Assembly (NCBI GenBank): GCA_022410635.1
Contig: JAJVDF010000016.1
Coordinates: 1,026,462 to 1,090,461 of the forward strand
Direction: 5' to 3'
Origin: Tretioscincus oriximinensis
Taxonomy: Eukaryota; Chordata; Lepidosauria; Squamata; Gymnophthalmidae
DNA: 64,000 nt
Positions 25,647-36,734 of the stretch are shown one piece after another. The position numbers were made by a program, and so were the translations under genes. Below the pieces are notes generated by a model. That model ran no database searches and was not told the origin of the DNA. It saw only the letters and a program-made list of their open reading frames with translations. Numbering within the stretch: position 1 is the stretch's first letter; each line of letters opens with the position of its first letter.

Positions 25647-26207
25647 TAGGGTTGCCATATTCTGGCAACCCAAAACCGGGACGGTGTGGGGTGCATGCAT
25701 GCATGCACATACGAAAGCTTGTAGCGAGACAGGCAAAACCTCTTCTGCCTGTCTCACCACAAGCATCCATGTGCATGTACCTGCTCCTTTGCTGGAGGCA
25801 TGGTTTCGTCCTGCTCTGGCAAAGGGATGTCAACTCGCCTGCAGCAGCGGAGCAAAAACGCTTGGGTTTGTGNGAGGAGAACAGAGCTGCCCTCCTNTCA
25901 CAAACCCAGGTGTTTCTCCTCTGCTAGAGGCGAGTTGGCGGCGAGAGCAGGGCGAAACCCTGCCTCCAGCAAAGGAGCAGCTACGGCGCGCTCCGAGGGT
26001 CCTCCCAGGACCCTGGAAAGCGTTGCGCGCGATGCAGCCATCAACTCTGACGGCTGCTTTTCCTTTAAAATCCCAGTTTTTTACATTCCCTGATGCAGCA
26101 TCGGGGAATGTAAAAAGCTGGGATTTTGCCTTAAAACCCGGAGGGGACTATATTTTAGTCCCCCAAACTGGGATTGTCCCGGTTTACCGGGATGTATGGC
26201 AACTCTA
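25647..26207. mobile_element. 561-bp hAT-type fold-back element with 8-bp target duplication
   Basis: The termini are TAGGGTTGCCATA and, reverse-complemented, TAGAGTTGCCATAC. The flanks CCTAAAAC (25639-25646) and CCTAAAAC (26208-26215) form a perfect 8-bp direct repeat, the hallmark of hAT insertion. The interior is GC- and CpG-rich against the AT-rich intron and folds into several stems: 25718-25734 with 25747-25763, 25781-25799 with 25962-25980 (perfect 19 nt), and a stem around 26077-26120. Open frames here (for example 207 codons on +) merely follow the palindromes and match no transposase I know. A second copy lacking the left end is at 49902-50489. Confidence 0.82.
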
Positions 26208-26795
26208 CCTAAAACGCAAAAGACAAAAAGGAACATCGGCAACGGAATTTGGCCACGTACTGTGCAGCAGAAATGAGTGGTGTGTGTATTCATGGACGCA
26301 GGAATAGTTCCGCTTTGTTTTTTATGCGAACGGAGGACAGTTGCACCCGTTTTTATGGGCAGTGCATTTGAAGCCAAAGAACCTTTCAAAAGTTATTTGA
26401 GTACTCACTCAGTATAAATTGGCATGCAGGTAAATAGGTGAAAGTTTGTTTTTGCTTCTGTCCTGTATTTAAAAGCTAACACATGTAAACTTTACTTGAA
26501 CCACAAGAAGCTTTTGTTGATCAGAGTTCCTGAAAATAAATGGAGTGAAAGGTTATCTTTTCTCAGACATGTTTTATGGATTCCAGGGTAAAATTAGACT
26601 GAATCAGCATTGCTTCATTTCTACCATGTGATAGGGTCAAAGTTTTCGATAAAACTTTGCATGAAAACAGAGTCATCCCTATTAGAAGAATGCAGTATCC
26701 TAAGCAGTACAGTCTGGGGATTGTTAAATATATCAAACTATTTATATAATTTGATTTAAAAATAAAGTAAACTTCTGTTATTTATTGCCCTAGAT

Positions 26796-27211
26796 CAGTG
26801 ATGGCAAACCTTTTGAGCTTGGTGTGTCAAACTCGTAAAAGAAAACCCTAACTTAATTTGTGTACCGTGTTACATCTAAAAATATCCATAATTTTGTGAT
26901 ATTTCTAACTCAGGTCTCGTAAAACAAAGTTATATTTATGATATATTGGTATTTATTTATTAAAGAAGCAAAAAATAATTCCTTACATCAGNGACTTTTT
27001 TGTTGCTGAATTTCATTTGCTAAATCTTCAATTTAAGGTTGTTATTTCAACACTTCAAGACCAAGAAAGTGCTATTAACTTCATTTGTCAGTCAATTTCT
27101 TTTATTGGTTTTAATGCTCCAATTTTTTTTTAAAAAAAAAATTCTTAAATTTTAATTTAACCAGGGTGGCATTGCTGTGATACCTTTGACACGTGTGGGC
27201 CTCAATCACTG
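26796..27211. mobile_element. 416-bp hAT-type non-autonomous element with perfect 8-bp target duplication
   Basis: The left end is CAGTGATGGCAAACC and the right end, reverse-complemented, is CAGTGATTGAGGCCC, giving an 8-bp identical start. Flanking 8-mers CCCTAGAT (26788-26795) and CCCTAGAT (27212-27219) are identical. CAGTG termini with 8-bp duplications are typical of hAT superfamily elements. The interior is AT-rich and has lost any transposase frame, so this is a deletion derivative. Confidence 0.85.
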
Positions 27212-27974
27212 CCCTAGATACCAATATGATTTTTGTAAATGTTGTATTGTTAGTTAATACAAGTTTAAATTTTATTTCAGTCTTTGGAAATTCATAAAAC
27301 TAAGATTAAACATCCCATTTTAAGTTATGGAAACAATGTAGTCATTGGGAAGTTTCAGTTATCAAATTATACAAGAAGATTTCAGTTTTCACCTTCTTTC
27401 TTTAGATTTTCCCTTTTAATTTTCTTTGGAACTTCAGAACTGCATGTTAAAAATCTTCTCTATAGATTATTGCAAATCAAGTAGTATATAAATATAAAGT
27501 TAAACATGTTATAAATAAGATTAAAAACCAAAAGTGCTTTTTTCAAGAACTATAGTATTTTCAAATGATTATATTCATCTTTTTTTTAAGTCTCCCTTCC
27601 TGGATTTAGTGCTATGAAAAAGATTTATTTATTAGTGATTAGTCAATTGACCATATCACTGCAAAATTAAAAAGGCATACATATAAATATTCTAGGTGTA
27701 CTGTGTTTAACAGCAGTTCTAAGTGCTATAATGACATTCTAAAGATGTGTCAAATTACATTAGACATTGAAAACACAGTGATAACAGAACATTAAGGATT
27801 TGTCTTCAAGATATCATAGACCACTCTGTTCAGTATGCTGAAGTGGAAGAAAAAGACTTCACCCCTTCCATAGGATGCTCCAACCACATTGGTATGGTGT
27901 GTACTTGTCTCAAGGTGATCAAAATGGCTGCCTGTACTAGGACGCCTTCAACAATAAAACTATTTATTATTTCA

Positions 27975-28195
27975 TTAATAAATCCCCAGGGCCAGATGGT
28001 GTTCATCCAAGAATTCTTAAGGAACTCAACTGTGAAATTGCTGAACTTCTGACCAAAATATTTAATCTTTCCTTAAGATCAGGCACAGTATCANTAGATT
28101 GGTGTTATGTTAGCTACCCTCCAATCTTCAAAAAGGAATCACAGGGTGATCCTGGAAATTATAGAGCCATCAGTTTAACATCAGTTCCAGTTTCA
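27975..28195 (+). mobile_element. CR1-type LINE internal fragment (RT N-terminal part)
   Basis: Translation across frames gives recognisable pieces of the CR1 reverse transcriptase finger region: NP-GPDGVHPRILKEL-like, then IFNLSLRSGTVS, then PIFKKE, GDPGNYRAISLTS. Frameshifts interrupt the reading. It covers the segment just N-terminal to what is preserved at 31815-33136, and lies on the same strand. Confidence 0.8.
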
Positions 28196-31100
28196 TCAGT
28201 GATTCTCTAGATGAAAAATGCTTCATTTTGTTAGTCCTAACTTTCTTGCTCATCCGTTTCATAGCCTGCCCCTGATTCTGCACACTTTTCTGTTGGTAAC
28301 ACTGATGACAATATAGAAAAAGATACATTTTTCTAGAAATAAAGTTATAGTATTCATGCCTTACATTTCCAGAGAAAAATATTCTTACATGAACCTAAAA
28401 AATAAAAATTAGCTAGAGCATGTTCTTCTCTTTTAAAAATTGTCTGGACAAATATATACAAATGTGCAAGTAGTTAAAGAATATACATTGTAAATTTTGC
28501 ATTCATTTCTCTCTGGAAGTGAATTGCTACTATAATAGCATAATGGGAATATTATTCCTCTATAATGATGCCCAAATTATTTGTTACAAGTTGTTTGCTC
28601 TTTGCAGGACCCAAGTTGACCTAAGTTTCTTTTAATTTTGATGCACTCTATGTCAACTTCACCTATTCTGAAGGTCTTTTAATGTTTGACAGATTCTTGA
28701 AAATAGAAAATTAGTTTTATCGTGCTATATAAATAAACATACTGTATTCAACAACTGGAAAGACTAAAATAAGCATTAGTATAGTATTTTATCTTAACTA
28801 TTATGTGTGACTAATTCCTTCTCCACCTATCTTTCAAGATGATCCTCATTTTCTAAGTTTCTTCAATTATTTTCCAAATGTGTATTTTTTTGCAACTGTT
28901 TATACAAGTTACTGACATTCCTTTATTCCATTCAGATTTTGCAAGTAGAGTCGCCCACATAAAAGTAGAAGATAAATTATCTGTAAAACTAGATTTCTAT
29001 GCATTATTTTTCTTATCCTACAGCTAAAGAGTTTTTTACGTTAAAGACACGAGTCTTTCTTTCTATCTCCATGTGCCCTTGACTGTTGGCCAATGCCTAT
29101 AGATTCTACACTGATAGAAGCTTGTAGCTAAGATACGCAATTCAAAATACTTTGCATTGAGCAAAGGCCCATTAAAAATGGAAAGGAATTCTGCTTTAGC
29201 CACCAAGCACAGCCCTCAGGACTGCACCAACTTGTGGAATGGAGGCCCCTAATACGCTAATCTAGAATGGCAGTATGTAATTGCCCTGAGTCATATATAT
29301 ATAATGCATTAAAGTGTGAAAGAAAGCAAATCTTTCTTCATCATAAACAACAGATAGAAGATCTTGAAAGGCAGTTCTTTCCTAAAGCTCTTTGTAGGCA
29401 CATTTATAGTCAGTGAGATTTTATTGAATATTACCACTGATACTCATAAATATCCATGTGGCTGTGATATAGGTGAAAGAAAAAAATATTTTATCCACTT
29501 GCGAGATTTTCCTATATGAAGACCAGTATGGAAATGGTGCGGCATAACTCAGGTTTTCAGCTCACAATATTGAAGTTCTGTGCACTATATGCACAGATTA
29601 AAGAAAACCTGGCTATTCAACTGCCATTTTGATGGTTACTATTGTAATAAAGGTTTAGTGGTAGGCTACCATTTTGAAACCAGTGTTACACTGATGTTCC
29701 AAAACATCAAGAACAATACATTGAAAAAGCATTAAGGTTCATTCCTCGTACTGAAGTTCAAGGTGTGAAATTATGATTTCTACCTAGAGATCCTATACTT
29801 GCATATCAGGATATGCTGATAGGGCTGTCAGCTGCCAGGGGAGTGACAGTACCAGGAGGTGGCTCTTGCTTTGAGGCAGCTTGTCAGGTGTACATTTTGG
29901 CCTACTGCTATCAGTTTGACCATCAACTGCTGTGGTCAGTTACCGGCTCAGTGATTAAAAGTCTTTAACTTTCAGAGCATAATGTCCTATTCTGAGTTTA
30001 AGTAATCAGTCTTCCAGATTCTATATATTATGTGTATATATAGTTGGTTACCTTTGAAACATTGTATTTTAGGTCCAAAGGTTATGAATAGGAAACCAGA
30101 CATTCTTTATACCTTTAGTTATCAAAATGTAAACAGGATTATCTATCTACATCACCTGTGTCTAAGGTCAAGTCTTGTATATTTAAACAAAGCACCATTT
30201 TTCGCTGGCAAACTTTTTTCTTGTTTTTTTCAGGACCCATGAGAGTGTTGCATGTGTTTTTGACACAATGCCACCTATAGGTTTTTCAGCTGAAATCTTG
30301 TTGCACCAACTATGCAAAATATATATGAATAAAAAATGCACTCAAGTGGTTGTTCTTGCTTACCCTCATATTATTCCAGTTAACAAACACTGTGGTGAAT
30401 GTCAAACTGTAGGTGCTTGCCAGTACCACAATCAAATGCAGATATGGGTCAGTCATCGGTTGCAGGGCTCTGTGCCCTTAGTGAACCAACAGATAGAGTT
30501 CTCAGACTGTTTCTTCTTTATCCCACAGAAATGGGTTTGTTTCTTCACATACAAAATAGAGTATAAAGATGTGAAAAGCAAGAATTAGTATTAAGAGACA
30601 AATGAGACATAGTTGACTGTGTTGAGAGTAAGGACTCAAACTCAATGTGGGAGAACACTTGACCCTTGTAACATGATTTTGGGTAGCATTATTTGGGGCT
30701 TACAGAGACAGAGGTTTCTCTTATTTATTGTGATTCTGGAAAATTGAGTAATGTGACGTGTTCTGCAGCACCACTGATTCACTTTGGTAGGGCATATCTC
30801 CTGTATTGAGACTTCATGTTTCCTCTTTTACACGAAACAAACAATTTTGCACTACAAGCCTATTTGTGGAAGTCAAATCCCCCAAACAGTTGTACAATGG
30901 TACAACTTTACAATATTTACTGTATGAACACAAGCAAAATACACAGTAGCTTCCACCATATTAATAAAAGTTGGGCATCCCCAAATAGTACAATATCTGA
31001 GTTTTGGATAAATTTTCTAGGGAAAATAATTAGAGTCTCAAACCATCTCAAATTTTCACATAAACCATGAGCTTGTGGTTATGGAGGAGGGACTATTACA

Positions 31101-31814
31101 TTTTTTAAAATAACGTTTAAGTTTATTCATGAATTGTAAGTACTAAATGTACTAAAATATATATGCATCAAATGACTTCTTTTAGAAATCTACGGATTCA
31201 CAATGTGGTTCTTGCTTCTCTTGTTTCCCACGCTCCCCACCACTATTATGTATGAATTTGAGACAGTTTCAGTTGTATGAAACGTAACGGTCTGGCGCCA
31301 TCTTATGGCCTTGTTGATAGGTTTGCTAAATTAATCCAATTGTCACATAGTTTTTTATTGTGAAAACAAATAGGAGAAAAAGTGGCCAAATGGTCAGTCA
31401 GAGCAATATTCTCCTTCTTTAACTTCTTTAGATTTAGCAATTCTCAACCTAAAAGGCAATTATTTGTTCTGTTAAAAAGGAGATTGGAAGTCATTAGTAA
31501 GTTTTGACTGGTGATACGTTTTTATTATTTTATTTTTAATCAGAGTTTATAACTACAATCATGGCTAATGAAAGTAAAGACTATTATGTCTGGTTTGAAA
31601 AATAATTTTCTATGATGGTTAGAATATGCTTGTATTCAGATCACTTTTTTAATATTCCATTTATTTNNTTTTTTAAAAATACTGTCTCATTTTTTTTCAG
31701 ATGAGAATTTTTCTTTACAGAGAAATATTCAGAATTAACAAACATGTTATGTTATAGCACATACTCAAATTATTCCCAGTTACATTTGTAAGTTTGGCAA
31801 TGCCAAACTTATCA

Positions 31815-33140
31815 ACATGTAGATAAAGGGGATCCAGTTGATATTGTCTATCTAGATTTTCAGAAGGCTTTTGATAAAGTCCCTCATCAAAGGCTTCTAA
31901 AAAANCTCCATACTCATGGTATAAGAGGACAGACTTTGTCCTGNNTTGGAAACTGGCTAAAAGATAGAAAACAGAGGGTAGTATTAAATGGACAGTTCTC
32001 TGAGTGGAAAGAGGTAAGAAGTGGGGTACCCCAGGGATCTGTACTGGGACCCTTGCTTTTCAATATATTTATAAATGATCTGGATGCCGAGGTAAATAGT
32101 GAAGTAGCCAAGTTTGCTGACGACACTAAACTGTTCAGGGTAGTGAAAACTGAAAATGATTGTAAGCCACTCCAGAGTGATTTATTGAAATTGGGTGAGT
32201 GGGCATTAAAGTGGCAAATGCACTTCAACTTAAGCAAGTGCAAGGCCATGCATATTGGGGCAAATAACCCAAAATACTCCTACCACCTGATGGGAACCAA
32301 GCTTTCTGTGACCGAGAAAGAAAAGAATCTTGGGGTGTTGGTGGACATTTCAATGAAAATGTCAACCCAGTGTGTAGCAGCAGCAAAAAAGGCAAATTCC
32401 ATGTTGGGGATAATTAGGAAAGGAATCGAAAACAAGTCAGCAAATGTTGTTTTGCCTCTTTATAAATCTGTGGTGAGGCCACATTTGGAATACTGTGTTC
32501 AATTCTGGTCACCACATCTCAAGAGGGATATTTTGGAACTGGAGAAGGTGCAGAAAAGGGCAACAAAAACGATCAAGGGTCTGGAGCACCTCCCATACAA
32601 AGCAAGGCTGCAACGTCTGGGCCTCTTCAGCCTTGAAAGGAGACGTTTGAGGGGTGATCTGATTGAAGTGTACAAAATCGTGCATGGGATCGACAGGGTG
32701 AATAGAGAAAAAATGTTTTCTCTATCACACAACACTAGGACCAGAGGGCACTCCTTAAAACTGTTGGGTAGAAAAGTGAGAATAGACAAAGGAAAGTATT
32801 TTTTCACCCAGAGGGTCATTGGCCTGTGGAATTTACTTCCTGAAGAGGTAGTGGTAGCTAACAGCTTGGATAGTTTCAAGACAGGACTGGACAGGTTTAT
32901 GGACACCAAGGGTATAAATGGATACTAGGATGGATACCTGGATGTAGCCTCCGGGATGGAGCAACAGGCAGGACTCTTGAAATACCATTTACAGGGAGTC
33001 ATGAACAGGTGTATATTTTGCTTTCCTCTGTTCGGACTGCCCAGGTGCATCTGGTGGGCCTCTGTGTGACACAGAATGCTGGGCTTGATGGGCTGTGGCC
33101 TGATCCAGTATGGCTCTTCTTATGTTCTTATGTTCTAATG
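31815..33140 (+). mobile_element. CR1-type LINE, 5'-truncated, with a long open RT frame
   Basis: A single frame is open from 31822 to 32928 (about 368 codons), covering the catalytic half of the CR1 reverse transcriptase. Motif A is VYLDFQKAFD, then SGVPQGSVLGPLLF, then motif C as KFADDTKLF with both aspartates. The thumb and C-terminal region follows, ending RFMDTKGINGY. The 3' UTR after it ends in 'cttcttatgttcttatgttct', the CR1 8-bp terminal repeats. The endonuclease domain and N-terminal RT are absent, so it cannot move on its own. Ambiguous bases at 31905 and 31944-31945 may hide a lesion. The intact frame and close similarity to other copies suggest recent activity of the family. Confidence 0.92.
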
Positions 33141-33184
33141 CCCTGGTTGAAAAATATTATATTCATGATTGTCTTTTATTATTT

Positions 33185-33262
33185 TTTGTTTGTTTTGTAT
33201 ATTCCTATCCTGCCTTCTACCTGAAGATCTTAGGGCAGGTCACAATAAAATAACTAACACAG
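33185..33262 (-). mobile_element. Short LINE tail fragment, (AAAT)n type
   Basis: The + strand 'ctatcctgccttctacctga' followed by 'agatcttagggcaggtcaca' and 'ataaaataac' resembles the start (reverse complement of the 3' end) of the family at 22182-22450 and 36017-36305. It is only ~75 bp and diverged. Confidence 0.45.
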
Positions 33263-34387
33263 ATAAAACAAAGCATGGAAAAAGGATGCTTTTCCTTTTG
33301 CCAGTTATATAAAATATTCAAAATATTGCTGTAATATTTTTCATCCTTCAGAGGAATAATAGCTAATGTGACACCTTCCAGGCTAAATCCATGTTTATTT
33401 ATTTCACTATATTGAATATTCTACAGTAAAAAACCTATGGACAATTTATGACAGAATAAATAAATAATGTCTAGATACAATTCAGGTTCACTTGTACAAA
33501 AGATCAAGAAAATTAAAAAAGATACATTAATAAAATATTTTAAAAAGGTAATATTGATGGCAATTATAGCTCCAAATCTCCAGAGACTAGTGTCAACTGA
33601 AAGGTCTTAACATTTTTTCTGCTGGCATTAAATGCTTTGATTCATTGGCAAATATGTATGAAAAAGATCTTGAAATTTTATTCTGGGATAAATCTTGGAA
33701 ATAGGGGTCTACATATTCCTCTATATTTGTCCTTACAGGAAAGAAGGGTATGGTTCTTTTAAAATGTTTTACTAATATGTTTTTAAGTTATTTCTAATCT
33801 TCTGTTACCTACCCTAAATAAATAAAATAAATAATGCTGATTATGAGAAGCCGTGAATTCAGTGTGACAGAGCAGCAATAGAATCAAATGCAATGCTGAA
33901 GTGCATAAATATCAGAGTACTATGCAAATTACAAAATGTTGCAGGTTTACTCTAATCAGCATTTTTATATCCTTCTGTCAAGAGTTCTGTGCTTGTTTAT
34001 GGGCCCTTCACTCTAGAAAGTAAGCAGCAAAGTCCTGTGAGAACTGTTTGAATGAACTAGGTGTGTAAACTAGGTGAAAAAGCTGGCAAGCATTGTGGAT
34101 GTGGGTGTCACTCTTCAAAAATGTGAACAGATGTCAGATTGGAAAAGGAAGAATAGTTGACTAGTTGCTAGGCATATTTTATTTGAACGTAAAAAATCCA
34201 TTTCGTGTAGTTTGGTTAATTCAACACTCAACCAGCTACATAGAGGTAGTGACATCATATTCACTGGCTGTGTTCTGGGGAAGGCTGAAGTTATTGGAGA
34301 TGTTTTGACTGAGAATCCTATATGAAAAAGAAGTTTGGATTTCTTTATCTAAATTCTGCCTTGGAGTTTTTAAAAATTATTTGATTC

Positions 34388-34473
34388 CATACCATTATTC
34401 AAAATGCAAAGTACTCAATGTATTACTAAAACTAATAATACACTGAGTACTTTGCTTTTTGAACAATGGTATG
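34388..34473. repeat. 86-bp near-perfect hairpin (38-bp arms, 10-nt loop)
   Basis: The left arm begins CATACCATTATTCAAAATGC and the right arm, reverse-complemented, begins CATACCATTGTTCAAAAAGC. The two arms agree at 35 of 38 positions and are separated by CTAAAACTAA. It may be a miniature palindromic transposon of the MADE1 style, or a microRNA-precursor-like hairpin transcribed as part of the BACH2 intron. No target duplication is evident. Another palindromic element (34635-34764) follows 160 bp later. Confidence 0.85.
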
Positions 34474-34634
34474 ATTTTTATTTTTGCAACTGTTTCCTTA
34501 CAGTTGCTTTTATCATAGAATGTTGCATAGGAAAATCCAAGTAAAACAAAATTAATTACAAACATTTGCAAATGTGCCATTGCATTAATGAGTCTATTAT
34601 ACTGTTATCTGATAATCTGTAAATAAAACATATA

Positions 34635-34764
34635 CAAGGTGCTTCAAAAATGTATGCACACTTTGAACTTCCATTGAAAATTTCCTGAAATTTAACTTTG
34701 TAGAACAGTAAATAAATTTTCTATGGAAGTTCACAGTGTGCATACATTTTTTTGAAGCACCCTG
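34635..34764. mobile_element. 130-bp mariner-like MITE
   Basis: The termini are CAAGGTGCTTCAAAAATGTA and, reverse-complemented, CAGGGTGCTTCAAAAAAATG, and both continue inwards with matching sequence (ATGCACACT.TGAACTTCCAT), so nearly the whole element is palindromic. TA dinucleotides at 34633-34634 and 34765-34766 are the expected Tc1/mariner target duplication. GGTGCTTCAAAA-type ends are typical of mariner elements. It is non-coding. Confidence 0.85.
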
Positions 34765-34869
34765 TATTTCCAGGCCCTGTTATCACAGGTCCTTAATCCA
34801 TTTTAAGAGTCTATATAAACCATTTCTAGGGACCCATACTATGGCTCCATTAGCATGAAAAAAGCCTAA

Positions 34870-34965
34870 TCTATATTAGTCATCAGAAGAACTAGATTTG
34901 TCCATGAAAGCTCATGCTGCTACATTTAACCAGTTAGTCTCTTAAATTCTACAAGCCCCCTTCCT
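34870..34965 (+). repeat. Fragment of a dispersed repeat ('gaaagctcatgct')
   Basis: The string 'atcagaagaactagatttgt', 'ccatgaaagctcatgctgct', 'agttagtctcttaaattcta' resembles a repeat I recall as abundant in squamate and turtle genomes (AAGCTCATGC...TTAGTCTTAAAGGTGC). A related piece is at 51118-51190. The family is not identified. Confidence 0.45.
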
Positions 34966-35261
34966 GGATAATCTATATTAAGGAAACTTTAATCAGCATA
35001 AAAACAGCATATTCAGGAGTTCTGAAGAAAGNAAGTTTCTATGGTGCACTATAGCATGTTGCCAAAATCTGTTCTCANCCTCCCTCCCCCCAAATCCCCA
35101 AGACTAACAGCCTTCATTTCTGGCCATCAGAGGTTTGAGGATGCAACTTTAAAGACCCCCTGAACTTCAAGAATGTGCCATCACAGGTTAAAGTTGACCA
35201 TTGCCGTCAATGCAGACAGTCCTAACACATCAGTCCATGGTGTTCGCTGCTGGTTCAAAAT

Positions 35262-35478
35262 TCAGAGGAACACAGGCTCTTATCTAGTAGCCTCCTGGTT
35301 CAATTCTGCATTCCTCTATGAAGTCAGCTGGATGACCTTGGGCTAATCACAGTTCTTCAGTGCTCTCCCTGCTTCACAAGGTATCTGTTGTGAAGAGAAG
35401 AACAGAATGTTATGTAAGCTGCTTTGATTCTCTTCAGGCTTAAAAAAAGTGAAGTATAAAACCCAACTCTTCTTCTAG
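35262..35478 (+). mobile_element. Sauria-type SINE
   Basis: The order is a B-box-like CCTGGTTCAATTCTGC, then 'gatgaccttgggctaatcac' and 'agttcttcagtgctctccct'. 'ggtatctgttgtgaagagaa' and 'gtaagctgctttgattctct' follow, then 'agtgaagtataaaacccaac' and 'tcttcttct'. This is the layout of the squamate Sauria SINE with its Bov-B-like 3' end. It is diverged but complete apart from the extreme 5' end. It is distinct in body from the family at 12424-12722 but shares the same kind of tail. Confidence 0.8.
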
Positions 35479-36016
35479 GAATCTTCATTCCAAACCTTGC
35501 GGAGTTTGTGGTAGATTTTGCAAAATTCACTTTCCATCCCACATATTCCACATCAGCCCAGTACATATGTGCGGATATGGAATCCACAAGTATTCCACAA
35601 CTGGATTCTATCCTCTGTTTTATTGGCTGCAACCTGCAAACAGGCCCTATTGATTATAAATTGGTTGCTCTCCCTGTGGCAACTGTGTGGAATGGAGGCT
35701 TCTTTACAATGTACAAAAAAATCGCATTCAATTTTTACGTTTACTTACATAGAATTCAAAGTAGATATGTCAATCTGGATCAAAATTTCTGTCAATGGAG
35801 TCTTGAAGCATCTTAGAGATATGACGAGAAAAAGTTTGGAAGCATGAGCTTTCATGGTCTTTGTTGCAGTCTTAATCGACTTTATATTTTGTTTAAGTGC
35901 TTAAAAGAAATAAGAACATAAAATTCAAATAGTAATGATTGCGTCATTGATGTCACCATGAAGTGAGAAGAAGTCAAAGTCACATTTTTTAGCCATCATC
36001 AGCTTTGATGATGGCA

Positions 36017-36305
36017 TTAAGAATTTGTTATTTATTTATTTATACTTATACCCCGCCCTATACCCGAAGGTTTCAGGGCAGCCAAAACAGTAAAACATCA
36101 CTACAAAATTAAAACAGTATAAAACAATATTTAAAAGTAGGGATAAAGATGACATTTCTTCACCCAAAGGCCAGGTAAAAGAGGTGCGTCTTCAAGGACT
36201 TCTAAAAGAATACAACGATGATGACAGATGCACCTTGAGGGGGAGACAGTTCCAAAGACGAGGGGCAACTACGAGAAGGCCCTACCCCGGGTTCCCACTC
36301 CACTG
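36017..36305 (-). mobile_element. LINE 3'-end repeat with (AAAT)n tail, copy 2
   Basis: The + strand starts 'atttatttatttatacttat', continues 'accccgccctatacccgaag', 'aaaggccaggtaaaagaggt' and 'gtcttcaaggacttctaaaa', and ends 'gaaggccctaccccgggttc'. It aligns block by block with 22182-22450. It ends about 220 bp upstream of the BACH2 exon acceptor at 36527, so the insertion sits close to, but outside, the splice site and branch region. Confidence 0.7.
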
Positions 36306-36527
36306 GCTGTTGAAAGGAATGGTACCATCATAAAGTGATTGCCACCCACAAAGATGTGGATCACGGTTCTTTTAGATTTGCTCTTAAGTTCAAACAATTT
36401 TCTATTTATGACTGTTTGCCATTTGATTGAAAAAAAGTTCAAGTTTCTATTGAAAGTAAATCGATTTCTGAAACACCAAATCTTTTTCTTTGTGACATGG
36501 ATTTTCTTTTTTTGCATCTTCCGATAG

Positions 36528-36734
36528 GTGAAACTTCCATTTCCTGTAGATCAAATCACAGATCTTCCAAGAAATGATTTCCAGATGATGATAAAAATGC
36601 ACAAATTAACCTCAGAGCAATTAGAATTTATCCATGATGTTCGACGGCGCAGTAAAAACCGGATTGCAGCTCAGCGGTGCCGTAAGAGAAAACTGGACTG
36701 TATTCAGAATTTAGAATGTGAAATCCGCAAGTTG
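36528..36734 (+). CDS. BACH2: BACH2 exon encoding CNC motif and bZIP basic region
   Basis: A 207-bp exon (69 codons), phase 0 on both sides. The acceptor is 'cttccgatag' before GTG at 36528, and the donor is TTG|GTAAGA at 36735. The peptide runs [20 protein letters not shown], then the CNC motif ([20 protein letters not shown]) and the basic DNA-contact region ([17 protein letters not shown]), and ends in the first zipper heptad ([11 protein letters not shown]). NxxAAxxCR in the basic region is the bZIP DNA-contact signature. It is essentially identical to mammalian BACH2 in this stretch, reflecting strong constraint. The first zipper leucines are here and the rest are in the next exon. Confidence 0.97.

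Larger units (their letters stand above)
21878..36527 (+). other. BACH2: BACH2 intron between large exon and CNC/basic exon
   Basis: A 14.65 kb intron bounded by GTAGGG (21878) and 'cttccgatag' (ending 36527). The acceptor is slightly unusual in having purines close to the AG (CCGATAG), but a T-rich tract precedes it. Contents are an L2-like LINE end, a GGCTGCATT-type transposon, an (ATT)n tract, two hAT-type elements, two CR1 pieces, a long perfect-looking hairpin, a mariner-like MITE and a Sauria-type SINE, all listed separately. In 22450-23630, 24870-25480, 28200-31810 and 33260-34385 I see only AT-rich intronic sequence without recognisable features. Confidence 0.9.

Noticed and set aside
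25563..26389. Several overlapping frames of 67-207 codons
   Set aside because: They arise inside the stop-poor, GC-rich palindromic hAT-type element, occur on both strands, recur in the second copy, and resemble no transposase.
30268..30588. A 106-codon frame
   Set aside because: No recognisable domain, no upstream promoter or splice context, and a composition typical of AT-rich chance frames.
32499..32909. A 136-codon antisense frame
   Set aside because: It is the complement of the CR1 reverse-transcriptase frame and recurs wherever that element does.
36528..36530. GTG as a translation start for the CNC exon
   Set aside because: The codon follows a splice acceptor (ccgatag) and is the first codon of an internal exon.
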